Shown here one piece after another: positions 38,210-49,482 of a stretch of DNA of 64,000 nt; position 1 is the stretch's first letter; every line of letters begins with the position of its first letter. Made by a program: the position numbers and the translations under genes. The notes below the pieces were generated by a model. The model had not been told where the DNA came from and did no database searches. It was given only the letters and a program-made list of their open reading frames with translations. The stretch comes from Poecilobothrus nobilitatus (Eukaryota > Arthropoda > Insecta > Diptera > Dolichopodidae). The stretch lies in the NCBI GenBank assembly GCA_947095535.1, contig OX352774.1, positions 207,998,965-208,062,964 on the forward strand, given 5' to 3'.

Positions 38210-39225
38210 TATATTTTTTTTTTTTTATTATTCACAGGTTCAAAAAGTGCTTAGCACTTGTGGCGAACCCCTTTGTTTTTATTACAATAATTAACACTTA
38301 AAACTAGGCAACAAAATTATTTTAATAACAATAAGTTCTTATATTATTATATAAAAAATTTTAATTTATTTTTATATAATTTTTTTTATTATAGATAGGT
38401 GGTGGCATAGAGTCGGTGGATCTCACATGTAGAGGCAAATTGTTGTGATTAGTAATAGCTGAAAAAATTATTGTGTTCGGAGCGAAATTTAAAACTGACA
38501 AATTGTCTCTTCCCCTGGTATTATAGTTATGAACCTCGCAAACCTTGGAAAGTTGTACTCCAGATTTAATTTTATCGTGAACCAACTTATAACATAGTAT
38601 ACATAATTCGTAGACCTTTAATTTATCAAAAGATAACAATTTTTCACTGTAAAGTGTGTTGGATGGGGTTAAAAAAGGTAAACGGTTTATTGCCTTTAAT
38701 GCGTTATTTTGCAAAACTTGTATTTCACGTAATTTATAAGCGGGAGAACTCGACCATATTGAATTTAGATAAATAAACTGGTAATGTATATGTGCGAAAT
38801 ATATATTGTATATAGTCGATTTTGAAAGAATGTAGCGCTGTCTATATAAAGCTGCTATACGTACGGAATAGTTTTATTTTTAACATGGTCAATGTGATAG
38901 GTCCATTTCAAATTTTTGTCTATATATAGACCGAGATACTTAATAAGATCAGTTCCCTGAAGGATTTCACAATTATTCTGAAATTATTTGGTATACCGGT
39001 TTTTTTAACACCATATATTTGGTTTTATTTATATTAATTTTTAATTTGTTATTGGTGAAATATTCATGTAATGTATTTAAATCGGTTTGCATGCTTTCAT
39101 ACGCAGCTGCCATAGAATCCTTTGATATTTGATCCTTTTCAGTTGTAAAATTTAATGCCATTAGTACTTATACGATTATTTTCTATGGGGATTAAATATA
39201 TAAAAAACAGAATTTTGATTGTTTT
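38210..39225 (-). pseudogene. LINE 3' remnant: RT tail, C-terminal block and 3' UTR
   Basis: On the minus strand the remnant reads, with a few frameshifts: LFFIYLIPIENN (before the catalytic motif); MQTDLNTLHEYFTNNKLKININKTKYMVL (39.09-39.0 kb, split here over QTDLNTLHEYFTNNKL and KININKTKYMVL); LIKYLGLYIDKNLKWTYHI; RIAALYRQRYILSKSTIYN; FAHIHYQFIYLNSIWSSS; KLREIQVLQNNALKAINR; HNYNTRGRDNLSVL; and NHNNLPLHVRSTDS, with a stop near 38361. This is the second half of a LINE reverse transcriptase and its HNYNTR C-terminal block, of a jockey/CR1-like type. The 3' UTR keeps a stem AAGTGC/GCACTT (38245-38259) and ends in an A-rich tail (T run 38214-38226 on the plus strand). The copy is 5'-truncated before the catalytic aspartates. 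Confidence 0.88.
38245..38259 (-). other. 3'-UTR stem-loop of the LINE remnant
   Basis: AAGTGCTTAGCACTT forms a 6-bp stem with a 3-nt loop, just upstream of the A-rich 3' end. Short hairpins near the 3' end are typical of LINEs whose RT recognises its own RNA tail. The stem is intact although the coding part is broken. Confidence 0.55.
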
Positions 39226-40880
39226 CTTTTTGACTTTTTTATATAAAAAGTTTTTGTCATATATTTCAAAGGACTAAACCGCTTCAATTTGTTAGTTGAA
39301 TAAACAACAAACAAAATCTGTTTAGGTTGAACAAACAAGAAAGAAGAAGAAATATTTTTAAATTAATTCATCATAACCCATTTATTCAATTCAATTTCGT
39401 ATCTATAATATATATAATATAACTAAAGAATAGAGTGCCATAAAGTAAAACAAAATTATGAAAAGATATAACTATTTAAATTTAATTAAAAATTCTTGAG
39501 AAAATTTTATTATAATTTTAGTTTTATAATATAAATTAAAAAATTATTATTTAATAAAAAAAGAAAAACATTGTTTACTTAAAAATAGTTTTTTCTTTTA
39601 TTTTATCCTTGTAGCTAAAAAAAAAAAACATGAAAATAATCACAGAATATCACGTCTCTGGTCGTTGATTAAAAAAATAATAAATTAAAACATTTTTTTT
39701 TATACCAAATACTTTCTCCGCAACTTCAAAAATAATAATTCTATATATATATTTATTTAATATGCATTATATATCCTGTATTATATATAGAATATATATA
39801 TATATATATGTTTGTAAATTTAACTGTCATAACTAATAATCATGTTGTCATGTTGCACGTCTATTGCACTATAACTAAGTCAATTTATATTATTTGGCAA
39901 TTGGGATAATTTTATATTCACATACATCTTCCTTCTTCTTCTATATATAAAAATATATATTATATATATCTATTTTTAAATAATATTTTAAAATAAACTT
40001 CCTCTAAGAAGCCAATAATTGCGAAAGAAGAAAAAATAAAAATCCATGCCAAGAAAATCCTCTTAAACCATAATAGTAACCACTTTTTTTTTCCTTTTTT
40101 TACCATCTAATAAAAAAATTTCCTAATAAACAAATAACAAGTATCTGTATTTTTTCCTATATAAGATACGATTATTATCGAGGAAAAACTTTCAATTTAA
40201 CCAAAGAAGCCCAAAAAAAACAAAAAAAAAATGAAAATTATGTTTTATAAAGAATATTTTCTCCATTTATTCATAAGCCGCACATTTCCTCTCATTTTCA
40301 ATAATATTAATATTATTTTATAACTATTTTTTCTATACAAATTTTTTTTTTTTTCTTCAATCTTGAAAATCTCTTATCCTAATTCTTTAACTCCTTCTTT
40401 TTCATAAATTTAACTACTTAGAAATAAAATGAGGAAGTGTGTAGAATTGAGTGTGTCAGCTATAGGATATCAGCAAGAACATAAATATTTGTTATTCTAA
40501 TAAAATTTAATCAAAATTTTAAATATATCTGACTTAATTAAAAAATATATTTAATTATATAAAATTCGGAATTATATGATAGCAGCTCAAATCCGTCAGT
40601 CCAATTTGTTTAATTTTATTAGCGAAACTGGTTTTTATATATATAATAATGAAAACGCAACAATTTCAGAAACCTATCTTGATTACATACGATTTGAATG
40701 ATAAGCGTATAGACACTAGGATATCACTAATGGACAGATACTAACGTTCTAGGATAAATAAATTTAGAATTTGATTCTGAGCAAGAATATACATATATAT
40801 TTTGACATATCTACCTTTTCCTTTTGAAGGTGTCACAAACGTAATGGTAAATTTATTATACTCTGAGAACTACTTTCGTA
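39226..40880. other. AT-rich non-coding stretch
   Basis: No gene is recognised; several TA runs (39410, 39770-39810, 39950) and poly(A)/poly(T) tracts. Confidence 0.65.
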
Positions 40881-40883
40881 CGG

Positions 40884-40915
40884 GTATACCTGAAAAGAAT
40901 ATCTAAATGTCTATC
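40884..40915 (-). other. weak ratchet-like site
   Basis: On the minus strand GATATTCTTTTCAG (ending at 40890) is followed directly by GTATAC. The pyrimidine tract is short and the donor lacks the usual G at +5. It is listed only because it falls near the middle of the 30-kb gap between the stronger sites at 26.0 and 56.25 kb. Confidence 0.15.
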
Positions 40916-40919
40916 TATC

Positions 40920-41555
40920 TCTTTCAAATTTATACGATTGAATGGAAAATATATATTTTTTTTTCTGTATGATTATTCTTTTTATTATAATTCAAGTTGC
41001 ATATCCTTAAGGGGTTTTCTTTTTTAAATAAAAAAATAAGTTTCTGGCTTTAAAAAGTTTTTAGTAGTTGTGTCTAGTTAAAAAAAAAGTGTATGAAAAC
41101 GAATTTATTGTTGTTCAAATCAATTATAGGTTATAGAAAAAAAAATTATTTAAATATAATGTAAATTAGAATAAATTAAATATATATATAAAATTTACCT
41201 TTTTCGTCAATTATTGGAAAGTAATTTTTCAGCATTTTTTTGTCGGCTAATGTTATTAACTAAACTAAACTTTTAATAAAGTTCATCAAAAATCTTCTAA
41301 TTAATGTAATCAGTTTCTACTTCAAAAAAGTGTCTAGAGTTTTAGAAATAATTCTTTATATACATTTTGAACTAGGATTTTTTTAAAATTTATTTATATA
41401 TATTTGTCGCTCCTCTAGTTATAGACCACAATTCTCCACAGTTCTTCATTATTAATTGTTTTCAGCAGAATATTCTATAAATGATTCGTATAGCCATTTT
41501 GTTGTTAAACACTTGTAAAGATTAGTTTGGGGTGATTGAAATCAAACAAGGTTTT
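40920..41555. other. AT-rich non-coding stretch
   Basis: No gene; 41410-41555 is less AT-rich and may be the 3' UTR of the LINE remnant to its right (minus strand). Confidence 0.5.
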
Positions 41556-41995
41556 TTTTCTTTTGTATCCTCTAGAATCTAAGTAGGACATAGATCATCA
41601 ATAAATTCCTTTCATTTGGTTCGATTTCTAGCGATTGGCTTTCCCAAACGATGTTTTTCTTCTTCTTTGCGCTGTAGCTTTTTCCAAAACAGTACTTTTC
41701 CATACTTAATTTCGGTTTTCCAATACCCCGTTTCAGGATTTCATTTGCCATCAGGATTTCATTTAAAACATGTTTTGCGAGGTAATTGTTTGGTTTTCTC
41801 AGAGTGTGCTCGACCCATTGCCATTTTGTTCTTCGGATCTCCGTTAATCTAGGTTTTGATCATTTCTTGGTTTGTTTACTACCACAATGATTTTTTATCA
41901 ATTATTTGTGGCCAATTCTCAAAATGCGTCTGAGACATTTCTAAATATATCTCTGCATTTTTTTTAGTGAAATTGGCGGTTATCTTCCATCCTTA
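41556..41995 (-). pseudogene. LINE C-terminal remnant, WNPQ family
   Basis: Minus-strand frames give SLKKMQRYI, KCLRRILRIGHK, TKWQWVEHTLRKPNNYLAKH, RGIGKPKLSMEKYC, KNIVWESQSLEIEPN and EFIDDLCPT before a stop. These follow the family order KLQ.FVNKCLRRIL.I.WP, RKWRWIGHTLRKP, WNPQG..RGRP, W.E...LA.NR.., FVDALCST. The region around WNPQ is damaged by a 22-bp duplication (CATCAGGATTTCATTT-type repeat near 41735-41765). The plus-strand frame at 41616-41852 is its shadow. Confidence 0.75.
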
Positions 41996-42975
41996 AACTC
42001 TTTACAAATCCTATAAATAATGAATAATTAACTATAGTATAACTATAGTATATATACCTATTTGAGAAAATTATCTTACGTTACCTACTTATATGAACGT
42101 GCAAACTTTTAAAAAGAGTTAAAAATGTTTCTTGATCTTATTATAGGTATATCAACTTATACACATTATAATCGTATTACCAAATATATTTCAATCGTTC
42201 ACTTAAAACTTTTATTTTTTTTTTTTTCAAACTTCAAATTATAGACGACATTTAGGATATTTTTAAGATATTAAAATGCACTTGAATTGAAGTTTAATGG
42301 GTTTATTGGACCCACCTACATTATTGGAATTTTAAATCAACAAAAAAATAAAAAATAAATTGTAAGTGTTCAATAAAAGTTTTATACGTAGTAGTCTGCC
42401 AATAACCAAAAAAATATAAAACTTTCATTTTCCATATTATTAAGTCATAAAAATTTTACAAAAAAAAAAATTCAAAATTTACTTATTGAAAAATAACCAT
42501 GTATAAAAAAATATTATGTCCTTTAGGGATAATAGATTTTTGTAGACATATAAATTGATTTTTCTTCGTTTTTTTTTTGTGTTTTATATAATAGATACAT
42601 TAAATTTAAAAGTATACTTATGGTTTAAAATTGAAAAAGTTTAAAGTCGAAAATTAAATAAAGCCATAAAATAATTTTGAAAATATTGACATGAGAAACA
42701 AAAAACATTTTAATTAGTTGTTAAGAGTAAAAAAAAGTTTCTAATTCAGAAAAAAAGGGATAATATTAAACCATAAGGAAATTTTGGAAAATTATGGTGA
42801 TATACCATACATCGGAAATAAAAAATAACTTTTTTTAATTGTAACTGCAAAACCACCGTATTGAATAGGAATATAGGATACAATCCCTAAGTTTTTTTTA
42901 GATTAATTCCCCATTTTTTTTTTTTTGTTCATCCTTCATTTATTGCTTTGTAATTTTAATATGAGTCTAAGGATA
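41996..42975. other. AT-rich non-coding stretch
   Basis: No gene or repeat recognised; ATGTCCT at 42517. Confidence 0.6.
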
Positions 42976-43304
42976 ATTTATGAAATATACTGACCAAATA
43001 TGGAGACGACTGACAACTTGACAAAAAAAAAAACAAAACAACCAATTGGGCAAGAAATTAAAATAAGAAAGTACACTCTTAGAAAGTCATGAAACAACAT
43101 AACAAGAGAAAGAAGATATAACAAGAATATATTGGGACTCTATAAGAAAATTGAAGTTGAGGTCGTCATCATAACACCTACATATCAATGATTCTGCAAG
43201 AACTGGCTTCAATTAATAAAATATGGGAGAAAGCACAGATAACTGTTTCAAACAGAATCATATGAAGATGCACAGTAGAAATCCGTTGCTCTCAAGGCGA
43301 CTAA
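42976..43304 (+). pseudogene. LINE C-terminal remnant, WNPQ family, plus strand
   Basis: Frames in order give IWRRLTT, PIGQEIKIRK, YTLRKS then NNITRE, GRHHNTY, LQELASINKIWEKAQI, SNRII then RCTVEIRCSQGD and a TAA stop at 43302-43304. They match ELWRRT...EIK.RKW.WIGHTLRK..NNI.R, GRP..TW, EL...N.TWEEAQ..A.NR..WR..VEALCSQGD. Bases coding for the W.WIG part are deleted and several stops are present. It lies 1.0 kb from the minus-strand copy at 41.6 kb, in the opposite direction. The clade is probably RTE-like. Confidence 0.65.
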
Positions 43305-44520
43305 TAAGGCAAAAGAAAAAAGAAAAAACAATTTAACTAACTTTTTATAGATATTTAATCACAAATCACTATTAGTATCTTAAAAAACTTTGTGAATCCT
43401 TTAATCCTTATAAACCCTTTTAATTCAAAAGGATATCAATTCGGAACATTTTTTTTTTACTTTGAATATTTAGTCGTCTTCTTCTCAGTGTTATTTTTAA
43501 AATCAACGAGTTGGGATATAGTACCAATTTAAAAATGACAAAATGACATGGCTAAAATCTATAAATAAATTAAAATTAAAATTAACCAAAAAAAAAAAAA
43601 TCTTAAAAAGCTTTTTATAAAAAGATTTCAACCAAAAAAACAACAAAACATAGCTATAAAATACTAGTATTTATGAATCAGGAAAAAATAATCCTTTCTA
43701 GAGAAAATTTATTCAACAAAAAAAAAAAAATACTCTTTCCATTGTATTTTTTTTCTCTTTTCTTCTTAATTTCTATGTAGAGCTTCAGTTTATCCTAAGA
43801 TTTTGTGGTCGATTGTATATTTTAAATCGATTGTAGTCCTGCAGTCTTAAAAAAAATAAAAGCAAAGATCAATAAAAATGAATAATGTAAAATTGATTCC
43901 TGTAAATGTACAAAATTTAAAAATTTTCAATTCAATAAAAAAAAAAAATGTTGCATTAATAAAGAAAATAAATAAAAAATAAAAATGGCAGCAGGATAAA
44001 AATTTGTATTTTAAAATCTGTTTGCATATTAATGAATCGTCTTTGAATTTTGTGAATATTGCATTTTTATTAATCCCTTTTTCTTTTGTCTAATGTTTCG
44101 TTTTAATTTTTTTATGGTTTTTCAATTCTGAATTAAAGCATTTATTGGAACAATAAAAATACAAATAAATAAATTAAAGCATATATTCTATTCTATCAAT
44201 AATATTTTTAAAATGTAATTTTCCAATAATACAAAATTTAATTTTCTTTAATTTTTAAATTTTTTTATTATATTTTTAATAGAATTTAGATTTTCTATTT
44301 AAAAAATATAAAATAATTCCATGAATGAAACATAGAATTTGTATTTTAACCAAAAGAAAATGAAAACTTTCTTCTTAAATTAAACTAAAATTAAAGTAAA
44401 TTGAAAAATTTCGAATGAAGTTCAAAAGAAAAATTGTTTTTCTATTCTGAAGTCATAAAATTAAAACAACTTTTTTATGGAGCCTTTTATTTCAAATACA
44501 AAAAAAAACAAGTAAATGTA
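43305..44520. other. AT-rich non-coding stretch
   Basis: No gene is recognised. The word AAAGGATA occurs at 43428, and there are A runs at 43585, 43730 and 43938. Confidence 0.65.
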
Positions 44521-44849
44521 ACAGTAAGTCGATGCAACCGACTTATTAATACCCTACACCTGAATAATTCGAATTAAATTAAAAATCCATAAGTGTTTTT
44601 GGCAGCTGCTTGAACTTCTTCCCTTTTCTGTCTTATTCAACTCGAATTTCAAGAACGTAAAAGAGGCATCCGCTTGGGATATGCTTGACACCCTTGTATA
44701 AAATTTTAAGTTTCTATCTTAATTATTTTCGAAGATTGGTAGTCCTTGGGAGGTTTGTGTCAGCTACCCGAATTGCCACTCCAATTCATCGAATCCATCT
44801 CAGGAACATAAAGAAAACTTGCCAGAACACCATTCTATTAAATTTAAAT

Positions 44850-46012
44850 TTCTACTTTTGTTGGTTTTGGAGATAAGCTCGTTGCTCTTGTGCTCGTCCG
44901 GAAGTTTCCAAAATACGAACCCATGGTTCAAATTCTTTCAAATGTCAGTTTCCAATTTTACAGAAAAGGAAACATAACAGAACACCTTTGTACTAAAAAT
45001 AAAAGTTCTATCTTTGTTGGTTGTGGAGATATACTCGTTTGCTCTGGGGCTCGTCCGGAAGCTTCCAAGATTTGAACCCATGGACCAAATCCTCACAAAT
45101 TTCAGAAACATAAATCAAACATGAAGGAACACCATTCTGCCTAATTTAAAGGTTATATCTTTGTTGCACTTGGAGATAATATCATTTGCTCTGAGGCTCG
45201 TTCGGAAGCTTTCAAAATCCGAACCCAAGGACCAAATCCCCTCAAATTTCAGAGGCCTAAATCATACATGAAAGAACACCATTCTGCCAAAAGTAAAGGT
45301 TATATCTTTATTGGTTTTGGAGATAATCTCATTTGCTCTGGGGCTCGTTCGGAAGCTTCCAAAACCAAACCCATGGACCAAATCTTCTTAAATTTCAGAG
45401 ACATAAATCAAACACGAAAGAACACCATTGTACCAAATTCAAAGGTTCTACCTTAGTTCGTATTGGATATAATCTCATTTGCTCTGCGGCTAGTTCGGAA
45501 GCTTCCAAAATTCGAATCCACGGTTCAAATTCTTTCAAATTTAAACCCATGGCCAAATCCTCTCAAATTTCAGAGACCTAAATCAAACATGAAAAAACAC
45601 CATTCGGACAAATTTAAAGGTTATATATTTGTTGTTTTTGGAGATAATCTCATTTGCTCTGGGGCTCGTTCGGAAGCTTCCAAATCCAAACCCATGGACT
45701 AAATCCTCTTAAATTTCAGAGACATAAATCGAACGGGAAGGAACATCATTGTACAAAATTTAAAGGTTCTATCTTTGTTGGTTTTGGAGATAATCTCATT
45801 TGCTCTGGTGCTCGTTCGGAAGCTTCCAAAACCCAAACCCATGGACCAAATCCTCTTAAATTTCAGAGACATAAATCGAACGGGAAGAAACATCATTGTA
45901 CAAAATTTGAAGGTTCTATCTTTGTTGCTTTTGGAGATAATCTCGTTTGCTCCGAAATCATTCGGAAGCTTCCAGAATCCGAACCCATGGACGGATTTTG
46001 TCCAGATTCGAA
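44850..46012 (+). repeat. tandem array, unit about 146 bp, eight copies
   Basis: The landmark GGAAGCTTCC (or close) follows CTCGTTC at 44900, 45057, 45204, 45351, 45497, 45672, 45818 and 45964, so the step is 146-147 bases except for 157 and 175 where small insertions occur. Each unit runs GGAGATAATCTCATTTGCTC, the landmark, a CCCATGGACCAAATCC phrase, TTTCAGAGACATAAATC, then AGAACACCATT and an AAAGGTT. A diverged part-unit precedes 44850. Because 147 is 49 codons, open frames with a repeated CSGARSEASK string appear on the plus strand and one on the minus; these come from the repeat and are not genes. Confidence 0.92.
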
Positions 46013-46094
46013 CTTAGCCTTACTTTCGTAATTAGTAACCTACTATATAAATTTCATCAAGATAGCATCATTATTTTTTGAGTTATCGTGCGTA

Positions 46095-46111
46095 CGGACG
46101 GACGGACGGAC
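46095..46111 (+). repeat. (CGGA)4 tract of element 1
   Basis: CGGACGGACGGACGGAC, the tetranucleotide core of mini-me-like elements. The corresponding tract of element 2 is (GTCC)6 at 51326-51352. Confidence 0.9.
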
Positions 46112-46460
46112 ATCGCTAAATCGACTCCGGCGGTGATCCTGATTCAGAATATATATACATGTCTATACCTAACTCGCTTCTTTTTGGTGGTTACAAACAC
46201 CATACCAAAGTTAATATACCCTATACTTTAGATGTAGGGTATAAAAAATATTAATAATTTTGTGAAACATAAGTTGTGCATGGTTCTTAAAGAAACTTAT
46301 TTAGAAATTACTTACCAAATATTTAAACCTAGTACGAATCTTTAAATTATTAGACCCATTCATTACTTCGTATTACCAGATATATAAAATTAATTTTGAA
46401 CAATTAAAGAAAGAAGCCACTTTTTGTTATCGAATTTTTCATACAAAGCTACTTTTTTAA

Positions 46461-47031
46461 TTAACCGGATCATAGCGTAATGGTGAAATCGCCAATCTTT
46501 CAACTCGAGCGTCTTGGTTTCATTCAAACTCTCGTTAGATCATATGAAAAAAAAATGAGTAATTTTATATTCTAATAATATAAATTGTAATAATGTACAT
46601 ATATCGTTTAATAATAATAGCTGATACAGTCAAACTGTCTTTGATTACCTAATGCAGAAATATGCAATATACCACTACATGTTGCAACTGACTGATAACC
46701 TTAATGACTCTGTAGAAAATAATATAGTAATAATTATAATAGTTAAAACTAATACTAATAATAAAAGCTGCTACTGTTGAGCTGCGTTCAATTACTGCCT
46801 CATGCAAGAAGGTGTATACTACTACATGTTGCAACTGTTGATGGCTTCCTCACTAAATAATAACAGGCCGATTCAATATTCCCTTACAGTCCCATTCCCT
46901 AACTCAAAGTTCCTGCATCCATGTTCTATTCCTTGCAATTTCTACTCTCTAACCAATATATTGTGTTAATATGAGATATTATTGGTGTCCTTGGAAGAAT
47001 CCCACATCTCTAAGCAAAAAAAAAACTTATG
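46461..47031 (+). mobile_element. tRNA-related SINE, family A, long copy with internal repeats
   Basis: The head has an A-box-like TAGCGTAATGGTG at about 46473 and a B-box-like GGTTTCATTCAAAC near 46512. A pair of diverged repeats with a step of 147 bases follows: CACTACATGTTGCAACTG at 46673 and ACTACATGTTGCAACTG at 46821. The 3' end (46985-47029) matches the short copy at 4.5 kb and ends in an A run. CTTTTTTAA on both sides (46452-46460, 47032-47040) may be a target-site duplication, but it is low complexity. The minus-strand frame at 46649-46834 is a by-product of the repeats. Confidence 0.5.
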
Positions 47032-47040
47032 CTTTTTTAA

Positions 47041-48214
47041 ATCATTAAACTTAAAATGTCATAAACTGTGTTAAGTCTTAAACTATGTAATATATAGCAG
47101 ACATTTTTTAATCTGGCTACCAGAGCAATTAGGTTTAGTATAAAATTTTGAAAATTATCAATACAAAAACAAAAACCTGAAAAACAAAATTATACTAATG
47201 ATAGTTTTAGGTATACAATCAATACAGATCCGTAATTTAAATATAATAAGGATAACAAAATGAAATTCAGAAATTTTATTAGCCTTTTAAGGATTACAAA
47301 AAAAAAACAAAAAAAAAAATCAATAATGAAAATAAAATTTAATCAAAAAGAAAATCGTTTTATTACAAATGAAAATATAATGAAAATGAAAGAAAATTAG
47401 TTTTTTTATGTCCTGTGATCTTTGATTCTATACAAAAGCTAATATTATATTGAAAAGACCTTGTAATAAACAAAAAAAATAAACAGAATTTAAAAAAAAA
47501 GCAAAGAAAAAACTCAACAAAAAAATAATTTTTTAGAATTAAACTTTTTTAACATCAATTTCAATTTTTTCTTATACTCTTACCTTCCATTACAACACCA
47601 ATTATCTTCTTTTGTTTTTATTTTCTTTCTCTAATATTTTTTTTAATTAAATTTTTTTTTGTTTTGTTCTTTAAATAAACAAGAACAACAACAAAATACA
47701 AACATAACATATTATAACATAACACCAGGTTGTATTTATTTACCGTTTCAAATTCAAGAAGAAAATCTTAAATTTTATATATATATATATATAATTATAT
47801 GTACATATATAGATATAGATACATATATATATAACTATATACTTTGTATATTCTTATTAAAGAAAAACTTTAATGTCTACCACTACTCATTTTCTCTCTA
47901 CTACATTACTCTTAAATATCCTTAAGGACTTCGTATTTAACTCTAAAGTTCTTTAAAATAAATTTAAACATAAAATGAACATACAAGTACAAAGACAATC
48001 AGATATACTGTAGATTTAAAGTAGCAGGTTAAGTTAAAATAATTGTAAAAATATGTTGTTATATAATTTATTATTATTTTGCACGGTAATAAATTTTAAG
48101 CCTGCTCGTTAAAATTTTAGGTTAACTGCAATCGTAATAGTTTAATAATAAAATCTTCTTAAAAAATTGTTATGGTGTTTAGCATTATGTATATGTAATG
48201 AACCTACTGCAGGA
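47041..48214. other. AT-rich non-coding stretch
   Basis: No gene is recognised. The frame at 47659-47925 runs through TA repeats (47775-47840) and has no motif. ATGTCCT occurs at 47407. Confidence 0.6.
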
Positions 48215-48560
48215 GGTGAGTATTTTGTTTTTTCCTTTTCTATTCCCTTGGGAAGCATAGGGCTAATAAAGTCTCTGTATCTAACTCTATTCTGAGCTAG
48301 CAACTTAATTAGTTTCTCCTATTTCTTCTCTTTTTTTTCATTACTGTCCTCCTCCAGTCTTTCCACTTTCTCCTTCGTTGAGGGTTCCAATCAACGACCT
48401 CTGTGGCTATCGAAGAGTTTTTCCTAAGAGCGTGGCCAATCCATTTGTACTTTCTCTTCATAATGGCCCTATGAGTTTATGTGTTTCTGCTTGGTTATAA
48501 TCTATAAATCATTTTTTGAAATCCTTTGTAGACAGAATATTCTGCATATTATGCATTAGG
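48215..48560 (-). pseudogene. LINE C-terminal remnant, WNPQ family, best preserved copy
   Basis: On the minus strand one frame reads KRKYKWIGHALRKNSSIA and continues TEVVDWNPQRRRKWKDWRRT before a stop; then LLAQNRVRYRDFISPMLPKG and a stop. Upstream pieces CRIFCLQRIS and IITKQKH fit CLRRIL.I.WPN.IS and R.T.Q. This is the same block as at 5.7, 41.6 and 43.0 kb and is the clearest reference for the family here. After the stop the minus strand is A-rich. It is 5'-truncated and has at least two frameshifts. Confidence 0.82.
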
Positions 48561-49321
48561 AAGGGAGTACAAGGAACGTCAAAACATTAGAAAGTTCTTT
48601 GCAAGGAACACACTTTTTTATTAAGATGCATGCTTATATTTATAATTGTGAAAAGCTGTATTTGAGTATAAACTAATAGATATTATTTTAAAAAAATTCT
48701 TGATGTCGTTCCTGATGATGTTGTTTAAAATTTAGTGGAATACGACTTGAACATAATATTTTTCTTTTATTTTCAAAGTCTTTTGTGAAAATTTATACGG
48801 ATTATTACAAAAAAAAAAGATGGCCATTCATAAAAAGCTCCTAAATCAATTTAGACAAAAAATTGAAATTTTAACCAATGACTGAAGTTCATCAAAAAAA
48901 TAATTTAATATCAAAAATTCTAAATCTAGTCTCATCCAGAATGAAGCTACATTACTCTAATCCAATCTTCAAAAAAAGCTATTTCAATTCTTCAAACCTA
49001 CTAGCTTAAAGTTTACCGTTATTTAACAGTTAAATTTAGCTTTTGTATTTTGTAAACGGTTTAGGCTAGAAATTACTCAGGAATCAGGTAATGTGAAAAA
49101 TGTTAAGAAGAGAATGAATACGAGTGTGATGATCAATGTAAAAAGAAATACGATTATAACAAATAATTGAAAGAAGTAAAAGGAGGAAGAAAATAAAAGC
49201 TCTTCTCTTAACTAGAAAAACATTTCTGAAAAATAAATAAAGTGCCTCTTGATTTTTAACAAATTCCTTGAAAACAAAAACTGTAATAAAAACTACAAAT
49301 ATTGAGGTAAAATAATCAAAA
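48561..49321. other. AT-rich non-coding stretch
   Basis: No gene is recognised. The minus-strand frame 49084-49377 starts inside the SINE at 49.33 kb and is hydrophobic; it is best read as chance. Confidence 0.6.
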
Positions 49322-49331
49322 TTTAAACAAA

Positions 49332-49472
49332 GGAGCCTCGGTGGCCTAGTGTGCAAGAGCGATACGATACGATACAATATTTACAGCCACGCCTGAACAG
49401 GCAAGGCTGTGTAATTTTCTTTCCACATTTATGTGGCAGAGAAACGCAAATAAAAAAAATAAAAAAAAAAAG
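49332..49472 (+). mobile_element. tRNA-derived SINE, family B, copy lacking the B box
   Basis: The head GGAGCCTCGGTGGCCTAGTG holds a good A box (TGGCCTAGTGTG). The body (TTTACAGCCACGCCTGAACA, then GGCAAGGCTGTGTAATTTTC, then CCACATTTATGTGGCAGAG) aligns base for base with the minus-strand copy at 55.5 kb, and an AAATAAAAAAAATAAAA tail closes it. Flanking TTTAAACAAA (49322-49331) and TTTTAACAAA (49473-49482) form a 10-bp target-site duplication with one mismatch. The part that holds the B box in the other copy is missing here and is replaced by three GATAC units (49361-49375). Confidence 0.8.
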
Positions 49473-49482
49473 TTTTAACAAA

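Larger units (their letters stand above)
44521..46245 (+). mobile_element. mini-me / DINE-1-like (Helentron-associated) element 1
   Basis: A non-autonomous element of about 1.7 kb. Its left end has a 7-bp stem TAAGTCG/CGACTTA (44525-44545) and then ATACCCTACACCTGAA (44549-44564), which matches the reverse complement of the right end (46227-46242) at 14 of 16 positions. The right end is a hairpin with a perfect 9-bp stem TATACCCTA/TAGGGTATA and an 11-nt loop (46215-46243). About 105 bases inside it is a (CGGA)4 tract followed by ATCGCTAAATCGACTC. This order (tetranucleotide tract, AT tract, terminal hairpin, subterminal inverted repeats) is that of dipteran mini-me / DINE-1 elements. The middle is a tandem array of about 146 bp. 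It codes for nothing. Element 2 at 51.2 kb is a relative in the other orientation. Confidence 0.7.

Noticed and set aside
41616..41852. 78-codon plus-strand frame with mixed composition
   Set aside because: It is antisense to the WNPQ-family LINE remnant.
44685..46031. Series of plus-strand open frames with a repeated CSGARSEASK string, suggesting a repeat protein
   Set aside because: They come from the 146-147-bp array; the same repeat is open in more than one frame and on the minus strand, the unit length is not consistently a multiple of three, and the array sits in a non-coding mobile element.
48206..48216. Strong plus-strand donor GAG|GTGAGT
   Set aside because: It lies at the edge of a LINE remnant, has no exon before it and is on the strand opposite to the ratchet sites.
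49084..49377. 97-codon minus-strand frame
   Set aside because: Its start lies in the antisense of a SINE and the rest is hydrophobic low complexity without a motif.
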